A stretch of DNA of 64,000 nucleotides from Thermomonas beijingensis (GCF_020034655.1 NZ_JAIQDJ010000001.1:682001-746000); one strand, 5' to 3'; positions 37,901-49,523 are shown, counted from the first letter of the stretch. The notes: generated by a model not told the origin, from the sequence alone. Translations and numbers: made by a program.

Positions 37901-38717
37901 GCTGCCCGGCGACGCGATTGCCGGGGCAAGCGCACCGCAGCGCATGACCGGGTTGCTGCGTAATGTGTTCCCGCTCAACGGGGTGGCGGACGGCGTGCAG
38001 ATCGTGTTCGCATTCCCCAATCCGAAGGATGGAAAGAAGCATCTCAAGGCTCCGAAGGATCTCGGCTTCAAGGAGCGCGTCCCCGCTTTTCTGCAGTGGG
38101 CGCTGCTGCGCCTGCAGCACGCAAGCACCGACACGCCTGCGCCGGTGCGCCTGACCATGCTGGCGGCCGGCGAGCCGGATCTTGCCATGCAGGCGAATGA
38201 CTGGGATGCGAGATACTGCGCCGCCGACACTGCGAAGCGTGCGGCCATGGAAGCCGACCTGCGCCGGCGCCTGCGCGCCTTGGTCGAGCTGATGCGGATG
38301 GGCCGCGAGGGCACCTCCTGGTTCCATCCGAAGTCCGGGTGGGCCGCCTTGCAGGCACAGCAAGGCGTGCCGAAAAAAGCCAAGGGCAAACAGGGCGAGG
38401 CCGAGGCGGAGAAGGACGCCGACTGCGCAGACGAGCCTTCAGCGGAAGCAGCGGCGCAGCAGTCGCGTGAGGCCGCGATCGCCAAGGCGGTGCGCGGCAA
38501 GTGGGTGAGTGAGTCCGGCCAAGGCGTCGGCGAGCGCGACTACGCCCCTGGCTACGCGCAGTTGCTGGAAGGCGACCTGATCTTCGGCGATCCCGACACC
38601 GACCCGGACAGTCGCGCCCTGCACGCACTGCTGCAGGACGCGCAGGCCATCCACGCCCTGATCCTGCTGGGTGACGGCGACGCCAGCCCTGCAAACGCCA
38701 GCGAGGAAGCCGCATGA
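34962..38717 (+). CDS. recC: Exodeoxyribonuclease V subunit gamma (RecC)
   Basis: RecC (1251 residues here) recognises Chi in the RecBCD helicase-nuclease. Family regions include PLAPQTVIAAHPGMKQWLAG at the N-terminus, NLDVQLPSTWLDRL, and LPYHLADVPVARSHPLF. A nuclease-like C-terminal domain lacking catalytic residues is expected. The start is uncertain: TTG at 34962 follows a GAGGG site, while GTG at 34926 would add 12 residues; no ATG fits. It overlaps recB by four bases (ATGA). This gene and the next two are far richer in GC than nnrD before them. Confidence 0.93.
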   Translation: MNTAEHDAGLILLRASRLEALLEPLESLLAQTRPVHPLAPQTVIAAHPGMKQWLAGALARQVGAGRIVANLDVQLPSTWLDRLSADLLDARAVALPNYRRGHLRWTLHAMLGDPSAHGVTDPRVLSYLDASASADERALRRFQLADRLARVFSQYLVYRSDWLQAWEAGKHAFATAKHGDAALRALESACLAPLWQAVVTALGEHRGRLVDALVSALQADPAPRAPLHVVGLSHLPPAELSVLRAYARRAPVFLYVPDPCREYWGGLHRATGQGGWRKPDASGWQAFRDEEQARFDDPGALDWRDQGHPLLARWGRLGQHFFAALVDGELREDIRHWQDDGAGTPPDRLARLQDSIRRLQPELLQEDAVAANATADPSLRIHACHTRQRELEVLRDALLDAIDKAGVRPGDIAVMAPDIQAYLPLIPAVFGEPGSARERLLPYHLADVPVARSHPLFAVFDTLLGLGASRITAPEVVDLLGVAEVRAALGLDAGDADILVEWLRNSRVAWALDAAHKQALSLPARAEHSFAWAMDRLLAGYLMADVPGGIDPQPVTLPDGTALLPLAGIEGPSAAALGSLDRLLCELQAWRDLAPIEQPASRWATVLRERVDALLRIDRTDADARAALSVVHRAIAQLAAEPARNGEDPALRMPVVCELLQDALAAAPERQRFLMGGITFCGMVPQRAIPFAMVCVLGLDEGAFPRRPSDGGIDLMARLRRLGDRDVPGDDRYLFLETVMSARKRLHLSYIGQGARDGKHRNPAAPLAELLAELDRACGNAPDDDKAPRPWLVRHPLQPFDGRYFDGTHPALFSFSPAFAGMRGAGRGTLPRLRDGNLPVPEPLPEPLPLATLEGFFKDPAKALLKEHLQLSLDALDDDVRLAEDEPMDAISRIHAVARTVFLQQVLPRKCGDPAWAWDRQPPAWVGLGGLLPLGAAGEAAWAKEADAVDALWSQADACGRFDARGEHGGQAIRIDVPLVLPGDAIAGASAPQRMTGLLRNVFPLNGVADGVQIVFAFPNPKDGKKHLKAPKDLGFKERVPAFLQWALLRLQHASTDTPAPVRLTMLAAGEPDLAMQANDWDARYCAADTAKRAAMEADLRRRLRALVELMRMGREGTSWFHPKSGWAALQAQQGVPKKAKGKQGEAEAEKDADCADEPSAEAAAQQSREAAIAKAVRGKWVSESGQGVGERDYAPGYAQLLEGDLIFGDPDTDPDSRALHALLQDAQAIHALILLGDGDASPANASEEAA

Positions 38718-41700
38718 GCCAGCCCATGGATTGGACCACCTTGCCCTTGCAGGACGGCGGCCGCAGCCTGGTGGAGGCCAGCGCCGGCACCGGCAAGACC
38801 TGGACCATCGCCGTGCTGTACCTGCGCCTGCTGCTGGAGGAGAAGCTTTCGCCGCGGCAGATCATCGTCAGCACCTTCACCAACGCCGCCGCCGCCGAAC
38901 TGCGCGAGCGCCTGCGCGGCAAGCTGCTGTGGGCGCTGGCCGAGGCGAACCAGCACCAGCAGGGCATCGCCAGCGACGCGGGCAAGCATGCGGATCGCGA
39001 CTGGATCCGCAAGCGCTGGCGCGACCAGCCGGCCGCGCTTGATGCGGACGTGCAGCGCCTGCAGGCCGCGCTGGCCGAGTTCGACGCCGCGCCCATTTCC
39101 ACCCTGCACGCGCTGTGCTCGCGCATCCTTGCCGACCATCCCTTCGCCGCCGGCGCCTTGTTCCGCGGCCGCGAGATGATCGACGGCAAGACGCTGGAAG
39201 CCGCGCTGGTCGCGGATCTGTGGCGGGTGATCGCGCAGGGCGATGAAGCGGATGAGCTGGTGGCGCTGGCCCGCGCGGCCGGGATCACCCTCAATTCGCT
39301 GAAGAAATACGTGCCGGTGTTGTTGCAGGCGGATGTGGAGGTGGGGTGTCTGGATCTCAATGCGCTTCGTGGCCGGCTGGGTTTTCTTGGCGATCTGGAT
39401 GCGTGGGCGAGCAGGGTACGCGGCTTGCTTGACGATGATTGCTGGTTCCACCAACGCAGCGCGCTACGTCAGACGTGGCGCAGTCTGGTTGATGTCATCG
39501 TGCCGTTGCCGGGTGTGGTGCCGGGTGAAATTGATCTGGCGAAGCTCAAGGCCGCAAAGGCGCTCACGGCAATCAGCAAGGCGGGTGTTGCAAATCCTGA
39601 TATTCAGGCATTGGCAAACGTATCCGGTGATATCGCTGCGGTGTTCTCTGATGAGGAATGGGATCGTGCCGGCAGCATCCCGCTGCGCCAATTCCTCGCC
39701 GTCGCCCAGCACTGGTGCCGCGCCACCCTGCAGGCGCGGCTGGATGCCGCCAACCAGTCCAGCTTCGACCAGCTGCTGGTCACGGTGCGCGACGCGCTGG
39801 CACCTCGCGACGGGCAGCGGGTGCTGGCCGATGCGCTGTTCGCCGCCTGGCCGGTGGCGCTGGTGGACGAGTTCCAGGACACCGACCCCGTGCAGTTCGG
39901 CATCCTCGATGCGATCTACAGCGACGAGGACAGCGCGCAGCGCGGGCGGCTGGTGATGATCGGCGACCCCAAGCAGGCGATCTACCGCTTCCGCGGCGGC
40001 GACGTTGCGACATACGAGCGAGCCAAGGCGCTGGTACCGGACGCAGACCGGCTTACGCTGGGCACCAACCATCGCTCCAGCCGGGGCTATGTCGAGGCGG
40101 TCAACCAGTTCTACGCGAACACACGCGCCGAACTGGGGCCGCAGCAGTCGGCGACGTCCATCCGCTATCAGCGCGTTGCGCCGAGCGGCCGCCGCGACGG
40201 CCAGCCGCTGCGCGCCGCGCACGACAATACGCCCGTCAGCCGTCCGCTGATGCTGCACCGGCTTGCGGCGGACGACGCTGCGCCCGACCTCGAAGCGCAC
40301 GCGCTGCGGGTGTGCGCGGGGCAGATCGCGTGGGCGCTGTCGGAAGATGGCTATTCCATCGGCGAAGACCGGCTCCAACCCGGCGACATCGCCGTGCTGC
40401 TGCCGAGCAATGCGCAGATCGTCAAGCTGGCGGTGATGCTCAAGGCGCGTGGCGTGCCCTGCGTGACGGGCTCGCAGAAGAGCGTGTTCGACACCGCCAT
40501 CGCCCGCGAGCTGCGGCTGGTCCTGCACGCGGCGCTGCACCCCGAGGATCCGCGCACGCTGCGTGCCGCGCTGGCCACGCGCCTGATAGGCGCGAGCCTC
40601 GGCACGCTGCAGGCCCTGCGCCACGATGCGGCAGCCTGGGACAGCCACGCCAGCCGCTTCCATGTCCTGCACGCCACGCTGGAGCGCGGCGGCCCGCTGG
40701 CGCTGGTGGCGGCGTTGCTGGAGCAGCACGCCGCGCGCTTGCTGGACACGGCGGAAGGCGAGCGCATCCTCACCGACCTGCGCCACCTCGGCGAGCTGCT
40801 GCAGGAAGCCTGGGACGAAGGCGGCGGCGAACGGCTGCTGGCGTGGTTCGCCGAGCAGATGGCCGATGGAGCCGAAGGCAGCGACGCCGTCGACGCACGC
40901 GCGCTGCGGCTGGAATCGGATGCCGCGCGGGTCAAGCTGATGACCCTGCACGCCAGCAAGGGGCTGGAGTTCGGCGTGGTGTTCCTGCCGCTGATGTGGA
41001 AGCACGGTCGCTCGAAGATCGCCGAGCGCAAACCGCATGTGCTGGCCAGTGCCGACGGCAGCGTCAAATATCTCGTCGAAGGGCCGGCCAAGGACATCGT
41101 CAAGCAGCAGGAATCCGAGGAGCGCCATCGCATCCTCTACGTGGCGCTGACCCGCGCCATCCATGCCTGCCATGTGTTCGTGCTGCCGACGGGCGATGTT
41201 CTGGCCGACGCCATCCGCAGCGCGAGCGCAAAGGACGTGGCGTTGAACGACCTGGAGCTGTCCGTGTTCCCGACCGACGAGGCCAACTGCATCCACGTCG
41301 TCGACGGCTGGGATCCACATCCAGACCTCGTATGGCTGGGTGGCGGAGAAGTGGCCGAGGCGCGCAGCGCCCGTCCGTTGCCCGCCGCACCGCCCGGCCC
41401 GCTGCCGATGCGGCACAGTTTCACCACGCTCGGCGGTGGTGGCCGGCATCGCCTGGGGTTCGAGGACAGCGCGGCCGAGGATGAAGCGCAGACCGAGCAA
41501 TTCGCCGCTGAGCAGACCGATGCCGCTGAGGTGACAGCCGCGCCGATCATCGAGGCAACCCGCCATCCCGAACTCGACGCACTGGCTGGCGTCGCCGGTG
41601 CCGACTTCGGCAACGCCGTGCATGCATTGTTCGAGCATCGCGTGCCGGGGCAGCCGATTGCGCCGCACACCGTGCTTGCCGCCCTGCACGAGCATGGCGT

Positions 41701-42334
41701 GCGCCCGCGCGAAGGCGAGCTCGACGCGCTGGCCGCGCCGTTGACGCGGCGCCTGCAGAAGGTGCTGGAGGCGCCGCTGGCGGATGGCGGCGGTCCGCGC
41801 CTGTGCGATCTCGCGGCGACCGACATGCGCGCGGAACTTGAGTTCAACTACCACCTCGACGGCGTATCGCTGCGCGCCTTGCGCAAGGCCTGCGAGGCCC
41901 ATGGGGAGCCCGGCCTGGTGCCGGTACGCGAACAGACCCTGGCGGGCTTGATGAACGGCAAGATCGACCTGGTGTTCGCCCATGGCGGGCGCTTCCATGT
42001 GCTGGACTACAAGGGCAACCAGCTCGCCGCCGGGCCGCAAGGCTGCCTGCAGGACTACGCCCCCGAAGCGCTGGAGACGAAGATGCTGGCCACCGGCTAC
42101 CGCCTGCAGGCACTGCTCTACACCGTTGCGGTCGAGCGCTACCTGCGCGAGCGCCTGGGCAAGGACTACCGCCGCGACCAGCACCTCGGTGACTGCTGGT
42201 ACCTGTTCATCCGCGCGGTCGGCCTGCGCCTGCCGGACGGCACGCCCTGCGGCGTCTGGCGCCACCGGTTTGATGATGGCTTGCTGGATGCCGTGCAGGG
42301 CGTGCTGGGGCTGGACCTGGAGGAGGCTGCATGA
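38714..42334 (+). CDS. recB: Exodeoxyribonuclease V subunit beta (RecB)
   Basis: A 1206-residue UvrD-type 3'-5' helicase plus nuclease. Walker A is EASAGTGKT (21-29), Walker B is VDEFQDTDP, motif V/VI is MTLHASKGLEF. The C-terminal nuclease keeps the E. coli spacing: Asp1085 (GKIDLVF), Asp1098 and Lys1100 (VLDYK). It processes double-strand ends with RecC and RecD and loads RecA. It overlaps recC and recD by four bases each. A patch of about 370 bases (39290-39660) has much lower GC than the rest and may be of different origin. Confidence 0.94.
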   Translation: MSQPMDWTTLPLQDGGRSLVEASAGTGKTWTIAVLYLRLLLEEKLSPRQIIVSTFTNAAAAELRERLRGKLLWALAEANQHQQGIASDAGKHADRDWIRKRWRDQPAALDADVQRLQAALAEFDAAPISTLHALCSRILADHPFAAGALFRGREMIDGKTLEAALVADLWRVIAQGDEADELVALARAAGITLNSLKKYVPVLLQADVEVGCLDLNALRGRLGFLGDLDAWASRVRGLLDDDCWFHQRSALRQTWRSLVDVIVPLPGVVPGEIDLAKLKAAKALTAISKAGVANPDIQALANVSGDIAAVFSDEEWDRAGSIPLRQFLAVAQHWCRATLQARLDAANQSSFDQLLVTVRDALAPRDGQRVLADALFAAWPVALVDEFQDTDPVQFGILDAIYSDEDSAQRGRLVMIGDPKQAIYRFRGGDVATYERAKALVPDADRLTLGTNHRSSRGYVEAVNQFYANTRAELGPQQSATSIRYQRVAPSGRRDGQPLRAAHDNTPVSRPLMLHRLAADDAAPDLEAHALRVCAGQIAWALSEDGYSIGEDRLQPGDIAVLLPSNAQIVKLAVMLKARGVPCVTGSQKSVFDTAIARELRLVLHAALHPEDPRTLRAALATRLIGASLGTLQALRHDAAAWDSHASRFHVLHATLERGGPLALVAALLEQHAARLLDTAEGERILTDLRHLGELLQEAWDEGGGERLLAWFAEQMADGAEGSDAVDARALRLESDAARVKLMTLHASKGLEFGVVFLPLMWKHGRSKIAERKPHVLASADGSVKYLVEGPAKDIVKQQESEERHRILYVALTRAIHACHVFVLPTGDVLADAIRSASAKDVALNDLELSVFPTDEANCIHVVDGWDPHPDLVWLGGGEVAEARSARPLPAAPPGPLPMRHSFTTLGGGGRHRLGFEDSAAEDEAQTEQFAAEQTDAAEVTAAPIIEATRHPELDALAGVAGADFGNAVHALFEHRVPGQPIAPHTVLAALHEHGVRPREGELDALAAPLTRRLQKVLEAPLADGGGPRLCDLAATDMRAELEFNYHLDGVSLRALRKACEAHGEPGLVPVREQTLAGLMNGKIDLVFAHGGRFHVLDYKGNQLAAGPQGCLQDYAPEALETKMLATGYRLQALLYTVAVERYLRERLGKDYRRDQHLGDCWYLFIRAVGLRLPDGTPCGVWRHRFDDGLLDAVQGVLGLDLEEAA

Positions 42335-44196
42335 GCGCGTACACCGCCGGCGAGGCATTCGGTTTCGCTCGACAGCAACGGGTGGTGGACAGTCCCGACG
42401 AGTGGCGCGACCTCGATCGCGCGGTCTGGCACTGGGTGATGGCGCATGGTGGCGACGAGGCGACCGCCCGAGCGGCGGCTTGGGCCAGCCACGCCGAAGG
42501 CCAGGGCCACAGCGCGCTGCCGCTGGCGTATTGCGACAGCAGCGGGCGACGGGTGCTGGATGACCGGCAATGCGACGCGCTGGCGCGAAGCCCGCTGGTG
42601 GCCGCGGTGCAGGCGGGTGATGCGCCGGAGGCACGGCCGCTGGTGCTGGATGGCGAGCATCTCTACCTGCTGCGCAATCATCGCGCCGAAGTGGACGTGG
42701 CCCGTGCGCTGCGCGCCCGCCGCGATGCCGCGCACGCACCGCGCAGCCCGATCAGCGATGCCGACCTGCGCGCGCTGTTCAACGGCAGCTGGCAGGACGC
42801 CGAGGAGCGCCAGCGCGCCGCCGTGCGCCAGGCCCTCGGCCGTCGCCTGATGGTGCTGACCGGTGGTCCGGGGACCGGCAAGACGACGACCGTGCTGCGC
42901 ATGCTGCTGGGCCTGTCGTGCGAACACCACGCCGTCACCGGCCGTCTGCCGCAGCTGCGGATCGCCGCGCCCACCGGCAAGGCCGCGCAACGGCTGGCGG
43001 AATCGTTGCGGCAAGGGGCCGAGCGCCTGCACGGTGGCGCACAGCCAATCGGGGCGGAATGGCTGCCGCATCTTGGCGCGGTGCTCACCGCCGATGCCGC
43101 CACCGTGCATCGCCTGCTGGGCAGCCGCGGCCGACATGGCGGATATGCCTTTAACGCCGGCGAGCCGCTACCGGCCGACATCGTCGTCATCGACGAAGCC
43201 TCGATGCTCGATCTCGGCCTGCTGCGCGCCCTGCTGGCGGCATTGCGCGAGGACGCGGTGCTGGTGCTGGTGGGCGATGCCGACCAGCTCACCTCGGTCG
43301 GTACCGGCTCGGTGATGATGGACGTGGTGCAGGCACTGGAAGACGACCTGCGCGGCGACCTGGTGCGGCTGTCGCACTGCTTCCGCGCCGATGTCGCGCT
43401 GGTGCCGATCAACGAAGCCGTGCGTGCCGGGGATGTCGCGGCGTTCGATGCCGCCATCGGCGCCGCCACTGTGCATGCGGTGCCCGACGTGGCCAGCCTG
43501 CGCCGCCGCCTGTTCGCCTGGGCGCGCGACCTGCAGGCCGCGCTGGAAGCAGTGGCCATCACCACGCCGGTTGCCGCGAACCACCAGCGCGCATTGGCTG
43601 CGCGGCTCGCGGTATTGCGTCGCCAGCAGTTGCTGTGCGCCCTGCGCGAAGGCTCGTTCGGTGCGACCCAGGCCGCCGAAACGATTGCCGCGCGCCTGCG
43701 CGCGTGGGAGGCGCTGGCGCCGTGGTCCGGCGGCGCGTGGTATCCGGGCCGCTGCGTGATGGTGACCCGCAATGACCACGCCGCGCGGCTCTACAACGGC
43801 GATGTCGGCGTGTGCGTGCTGGTCGATAACGGCGCCGGCAAGCCGCTGTTGCAGGTTGCGTTCGAGCCTGCGCCCGATGCGTCCTCTGCCATCCGCGAAA
43901 CAACTGCCGCCGGCTTGCGGCTGCTCGATCCAACCACACTGCCGCCACACGAGGACGCATTTGCACTGACCGTGCACAAAAGCCAGGGCTCCGAGTACGA
44001 CCGCGTGGCGGTGCTGCTGCCACCCGATCCCGCCTCGCCCCTGCTGGTGCGCCAGATGCTTTACACCGGCATGTCCCGCGCCAAAACCGTCGTCGAGTTG
44101 TGGGCGCTGTCGGAGGTCACGAAAAAAGCCCTGTCCACGCGGCTGGCGCGGCATGGGCGGCTGGCAAACCGAATAAGCGCATCCCGGCATGGATGA
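42331..44196 (+). CDS. recD: Exodeoxyribonuclease V subunit alpha (RecD)
   Basis: A 621-residue SF1B 5'-3' helicase. Walker A is GGPGTGKTTT (Lys184), Walker B VVIDEASMLDLGLL, and the C-terminal FALTVHKSQGSEYD motif is typical of RecD. It drives unwinding on the 5' strand and regulates RecB nuclease. It starts within the recB stop (ATGA). It closes the recCBD operon and lies 110 bases from tRNA-Asn on the opposite strand. Confidence 0.94.
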   Translation: MSAYTAGEAFGFARQQRVVDSPDEWRDLDRAVWHWVMAHGGDEATARAAAWASHAEGQGHSALPLAYCDSSGRRVLDDRQCDALARSPLVAAVQAGDAPEARPLVLDGEHLYLLRNHRAEVDVARALRARRDAAHAPRSPISDADLRALFNGSWQDAEERQRAAVRQALGRRLMVLTGGPGTGKTTTVLRMLLGLSCEHHAVTGRLPQLRIAAPTGKAAQRLAESLRQGAERLHGGAQPIGAEWLPHLGAVLTADAATVHRLLGSRGRHGGYAFNAGEPLPADIVVIDEASMLDLGLLRALLAALREDAVLVLVGDADQLTSVGTGSVMMDVVQALEDDLRGDLVRLSHCFRADVALVPINEAVRAGDVAAFDAAIGAATVHAVPDVASLRRRLFAWARDLQAALEAVAITTPVAANHQRALAARLAVLRRQQLLCALREGSFGATQAAETIAARLRAWEALAPWSGGAWYPGRCVMVTRNDHAARLYNGDVGVCVLVDNGAGKPLLQVAFEPAPDASSAIRETTAAGLRLLDPTTLPPHEDAFALTVHKSQGSEYDRVAVLLPPDPASPLLVRQMLYTGMSRAKTVVELWALSEVTKKALSTRLARHGRLANRISASRHG

Positions 44197-44273
44197 CCTG
44201 GACGGCTACGCTGAACGAGTGCGCATGCAGTCACTGACGATTGGCTACGATTTGGCTAGGCTAGGAACGAGAA

Positions 44274-44293
44274 AGGGCCGCCGAAGCGACCCT
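44274..44293 (-). terminator. Terminator of tRNA-Asn
   Basis: On the minus strand an eight-pair stem (AGGGTCGC with GCGGCCCT) around a TTCG tetraloop is followed by TTTCTCGTT. It lies 17 bases past the tRNA end. Confidence 0.72.
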
Positions 44294-44309
44294 AAATCAT
44301 TGAAAAAAT

Positions 44310-44386
44310 TGGCGCCCGAAGTTGGACTCGAACCAACGACCCCCTGATTAACAGTCAAGTGCTCTAACCGGCTGAGCTATTCGGGC
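44310..44386 (-). tRNA. tRNA-Asn (anticodon GTT)
   Basis: A 77-base cloverleaf with acceptor GCCCGAA/TTCGGGC and encoded CCA. The anticodon loop CTGTTAA gives GTT, reading AAC and AAU. tRNA-Asn genes are common integration targets; here the recCBD block ends next to it. Confidence 0.96.
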
Positions 44387-44467
44387 GGGGAGCGGCATTG
44401 TAGTCGGCAGTCTCCGTTCGGGCAAGCGCTTGCAGCGAAAATATTGCAATTGATGACGGGTACGCGC

Positions 44468-44998
44468 TTATGCGGGGCAGGGCGTGGTGGCTTTTGGATG
44501 TTCGCTGCGTGGGCGTCCCATGTTGTTGACAATCACTTGGCCCAGCAGCTCACCGGCGTGGTTGCAGATGGAAATGGTGAGATTGCTGCCGGCGCTGCTG
44601 CCATCGGGCAGGTAGCGTAATTGCTGACGCCCGGTGGTGCTGACCACGCGCAGGTGTGTGCTGGTGGGTTGCAGGTCCACCCGTAGGATGTCGTCATTGT
44701 GGTCGGGACGGCGGTTGCCATCGTCGTCCACGAACAGCATCCAGCCGGTGCTCCAATCGATACCAGCGGCGCAGCTGGTACCGTCGCTGGAGGGGCACAA
44801 CACGGCGCGGCGGTTGCGGCTGACGGCAGCCATTCGCGCTAGTTGCATGTGCGTGGTCAGGGAAGCTGCGGCGGCCGTGGCGCGTTGGTGTTCGATAAAA
44901 CTTGCCATGGCCGGGCCCGCAACACCCGCCAAGATCGCGATGATCGCCAAGGTGATGGTCAATTCGATCAGAGTGAAGCCAAAGTGCTGGCGGCGCAT
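44468..44998 (-). CDS. fimT: Type IV pseudopilin, GspH/FimT family
   Basis: A 176-residue pseudopilin. The prepilin cleavage site FGFTLIEL is at the start, so a PilD-type peptidase should cut after Gly. A hydrophobic spine (TLIELTITLAIIAILAG) and a GspH-type C-terminal domain follow (GWMLFVDDDGNRRPD, NLTISICNHAG, GRPRSEH). Such proteins are minor pilins of type IV pili or type II secretion. The ATG at 44998 puts the cleavage site nine residues in. It stands alone, with no other pilin genes in view. Confidence 0.85.
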   Translation of the reverse strand: MRRQHFGFTLIELTITLAIIAILAGVAGPAMASFIEHQRATAAAASLTTHMQLARMAAVSRNRRAVLCPSSDGTSCAAGIDWSTGWMLFVDDDGNRRPDHNDDILRVDLQPTSTHLRVVSTTGRQQLRYLPDGSSAGSNLTISICNHAGELLGQVIVNNMGRPRSEHPKATTPCPA

Positions 44999-45170
44999 GG
45001 CGAGATTCCCGTGGGTGTGCAAGTCAGGCTAGGCGCGCCGGACTGAAGCGGGGATCGGCAGACGCCTGGACGCGATGTCGGAAAACCCCGAAATTGGGTC
45101 AGGAGTTTTGAGGTCTGTGCCTCAGGCGGCTTCGGCGTAAACTCAGCGGTTGCCCTTTGCCGTGCCCGCG

Positions 45171-47219
<2,049 letters not shown>

Positions 47220-47234
47220 TTGCGGGCGCTGTGC

Positions 47235-47264
47235 TTGTCGTTCGCCTCAAGCACAGGCTATAAT
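47235..47264 (+). promoter_or_regulatory. Promoter of tRNA-Val
   Basis: TTGTCG (47235-47240) and TATAAT (47259-47264) are 18 bases apart. The tRNA begins 25 bases downstream and a GC-rich CACCGGCCCC stretch follows the -10, as in stringently controlled promoters. Confidence 0.65.
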
Positions 47265-47289
47265 CACCGGCCCCGTGTTTGGGGATAGC

Positions 47290-47364
47290 GGGCGGTTAGC
47301 TCAGCGGTAGAGCACTACCTTGACATGGTAGGGGTCACAGGTTCGAACCCTGTACCGCCCACCA
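47290..47364 (+). tRNA. tRNA-Val (anticodon GAC)
   Basis: A 75-base cloverleaf (acceptor GGGCGGT/ACCGCCC, CCA encoded). The anticodon loop TTGACAT gives GAC, reading GUC and GUU. It lies between uvrB and thrS. Confidence 0.96.
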
Positions 47365-47520
47365 CGCCAGATTCTCGTAAAGTAAGAGCGTTGGCGTGGC
47401 AACACATCGGAGACCAAGGTGGCCTGCGGCAGCGCAGGTCTCGCGTGCGACATGAACACTACCTGCGCCCATTGCTGAGTCTGCCGACGCATTCGTCCAC
47501 GTGTTGACGTGGGTTATCGA

Positions 47521-47542
47521 AAGGCGCTTCGGCGTCTTTTTT
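47521..47542 (+). terminator. Terminator between tRNA-Val and thrS
   Basis: A seven-pair stem around a TTCG loop (47521-47538) is followed by a run of six T. It lies 60 bases before the thrS ATG, so it may end tRNA transcripts or act as an attenuator in the thrS leader. The bases 47365-47520 hold a weaker CACGCCA/TGGCGTG hairpin and no gene. Confidence 0.72.
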
Positions 47543-47601
47543 CGTTTTAAATTCCGCAACCGGCCGCGCGCCAGTGCTTACGACTTTTGAGTGTTGTCAC
47601 C

Positions 47602-49503
47602 ATGATCAATATCACGCTTCCCGATGGTTCCGTGCGTTCGTTCGACAATCCCGTCACCGTAGCCGAGGTGGCTGCCAGTATTGGCGCAGGGCTTGCCAAG
47701 GCCACCCTGGCCGGCAAAGTGAACGATGTGCTGGTGGATGCCAGTACCCTGATCGACCACGATGCCGCGCTGGCGATCGTCACCGAAAAATCCCCGGAGG
47801 CGCTGGACATCTTGCGCCATTCCACGGCCCACTTGTTGGCGCAGGCTGTGCAGCGCCTGCATCCCGGTGCGCAGGTCACCATCGGCCCGGTGATCGACAA
47901 TGGCTTCTATTACGACTTTGCCTACGAGCGTCCGTTTACGCCGGAAGACCTGCCCGCGATCGAAGCGGAAATGCAAAAGATCGTGAAGGAAGCCCTGCCG
48001 CTGAGTCGCAGCGTGAAATCGCGCGACGAGGCGGTGGCCTACTTCAAGGGGATTGGCGAGGCCTACAAGGCCGAAATCATCGAAAGCATTCCGGCCGATC
48101 AAACGCTGTCGCTGTACACGCAGGGCGAGTTCACCGACTTGTGTCGTGGCCCGCACGTGCCCGGCACCGACAAGCTGCGCGCGTTCAAATTGATGAAGGT
48201 GGCCGGCGCGTATTGGCGTGGCGACCACAACAACCAGATGCTCAGCCGCATTTACGGTACGGCATGGCTGAACGACAAAGAGCTGAAAGCGTATCTGACC
48301 CAGCTGGAAGAGGCTGAAAAACGCGATCACCGCAAAATTGCCAAAGCGCAGGATTTGTTTCACCTGCAGGAAGAAGGTCCAGGCTTGGTGTTCTGGCACC
48401 CGAAAGGCTGGAGCATTTGGCAGACGGTTGAGCAGTACATGCGCAAGGTCTACCGCGACACGGGTTATGGCGAAGTGCGTTGCCCGCAGATTCTGGATGT
48501 GGAGCTGTGGAAGAAGTCCGGCCATTGGGACAACTACAAGGACAACATGTTCTTCACCGAGTCCGAAAAGCGGACCTACGCGGTGAAGCCGATGAATTGC
48601 CCCGGCCATATCCAGGTGTTCAATCAGGGTCTGCACAGCTACCGCGACTTGCCGATCCGCTACGGCGAGTTCGGCGCCTGCCACCGCAACGAGCCGTCCG
48701 GCGCGCTGCATGGCATCCTGCGCGTGCGCGGCTTCACCCAGGACGATGGCCATGTGTTCTGTACCGAAGGTCAGATCGAATCCGAAGTGCGGGCCTTCCA
48801 TGAGCAGGCCCTCAAGGTTTACTCGGACTTCGGTTTCAGTGACATCCAGATCAAGATCGCATTGCGCCCGGACTCGCGCCTGGGTGACGATGCCACATGG
48901 GACAAGGCCGAAGACGCCCTGCGCAGTGCGCTGCGTGCATCGGGCGTGGAATGGCAGGAATTGCCGGGCGAGGGCGCGTTCTATGGCCCGAAAATCGAGT
49001 ATCACCTAAAGGACGCGATTGGCCGCACCTGGCAGCTGGGCACCATGCAGGTGGACTTCATGATGCCGGGCCGTTTGGGCGCGGAATATGTGGATGAACA
49101 CAGCCAGCGCAAGCATCCGGTGATGTTGCATCGGGCCATCGTGGGCTCGATGGAGCGCTTCATCGGCATCCTGATCGAACACCACGCTGGCCAGTTCCCG
49201 CCGTGGTTGGCGCCGGTGCAGGCGGTGGTGCTGAATATCACCGATGCGCAAGCCGATTATGTCGATGAAGTAAGGAAATCCCTTGCAAATCAAGGTTTCC
49301 GTGTAATCGCCGATTTGCGGAACGAAAAAATCGGCTATAAAATCCGCGAACACACGCTGCAGCGCGTGCCCTATCTACTGGTGGTCGGTGACCGCGAGAA
49401 AGAAACTGGCCAGCTGTCCGTGCGTACGCGGGGTGGGGAAGACCTCGGTACCCTGTCCGTCGCCGAGTTCGCAGCGCGTTTGCGTGAAGAACAGGCGGGC
49501 TGA
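47602..49503 (+). CDS. thrS: Threonyl-tRNA synthetase
   Basis: A class II synthetase of 633 residues. An N-terminal TGS domain ([19 protein letters not shown]), the editing domain ([11 protein letters not shown] and the Cys-containing site), the catalytic core with Zn-binding [10 protein letters not shown], and a C-terminal anticodon domain are seen. The ATG at 47602 agrees with family starts; a TTG at 47587 precedes it. It heads the thrS-infC-rpmI-rplT-pheS-pheT-ihfA run. In E. coli thrS is autoregulated at its leader; the hairpin before this gene could serve that. Confidence 0.96.
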   Translation: MINITLPDGSVRSFDNPVTVAEVAASIGAGLAKATLAGKVNDVLVDASTLIDHDAALAIVTEKSPEALDILRHSTAHLLAQAVQRLHPGAQVTIGPVIDNGFYYDFAYERPFTPEDLPAIEAEMQKIVKEALPLSRSVKSRDEAVAYFKGIGEAYKAEIIESIPADQTLSLYTQGEFTDLCRGPHVPGTDKLRAFKLMKVAGAYWRGDHNNQMLSRIYGTAWLNDKELKAYLTQLEEAEKRDHRKIAKAQDLFHLQEEGPGLVFWHPKGWSIWQTVEQYMRKVYRDTGYGEVRCPQILDVELWKKSGHWDNYKDNMFFTESEKRTYAVKPMNCPGHIQVFNQGLHSYRDLPIRYGEFGACHRNEPSGALHGILRVRGFTQDDGHVFCTEGQIESEVRAFHEQALKVYSDFGFSDIQIKIALRPDSRLGDDATWDKAEDALRSALRASGVEWQELPGEGAFYGPKIEYHLKDAIGRTWQLGTMQVDFMMPGRLGAEYVDEHSQRKHPVMLHRAIVGSMERFIGILIEHHAGQFPPWLAPVQAVVLNITDAQADYVDEVRKSLANQGFRVIADLRNEKIGYKIREHTLQRVPYLLVVGDREKETGQLSVRTRGGEDLGTLSVAEFAARLREEQAG

Positions 49504-49523
49504 CGGGCCGCCCCTGCAACAAC

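Noticed and set aside
39464-42739. Open frame of over 1000 codons on the minus strand opposite recB
   Set aside because: It mirrors recB in high-GC sequence, has low-complexity Arg/Ala/Gln-rich composition, and lacks family motifs. recB has complete motifs.
44999-45170. LexA/SOS box upstream of uvrB
   Set aside because: I looked for a LexA-type palindrome and found none.
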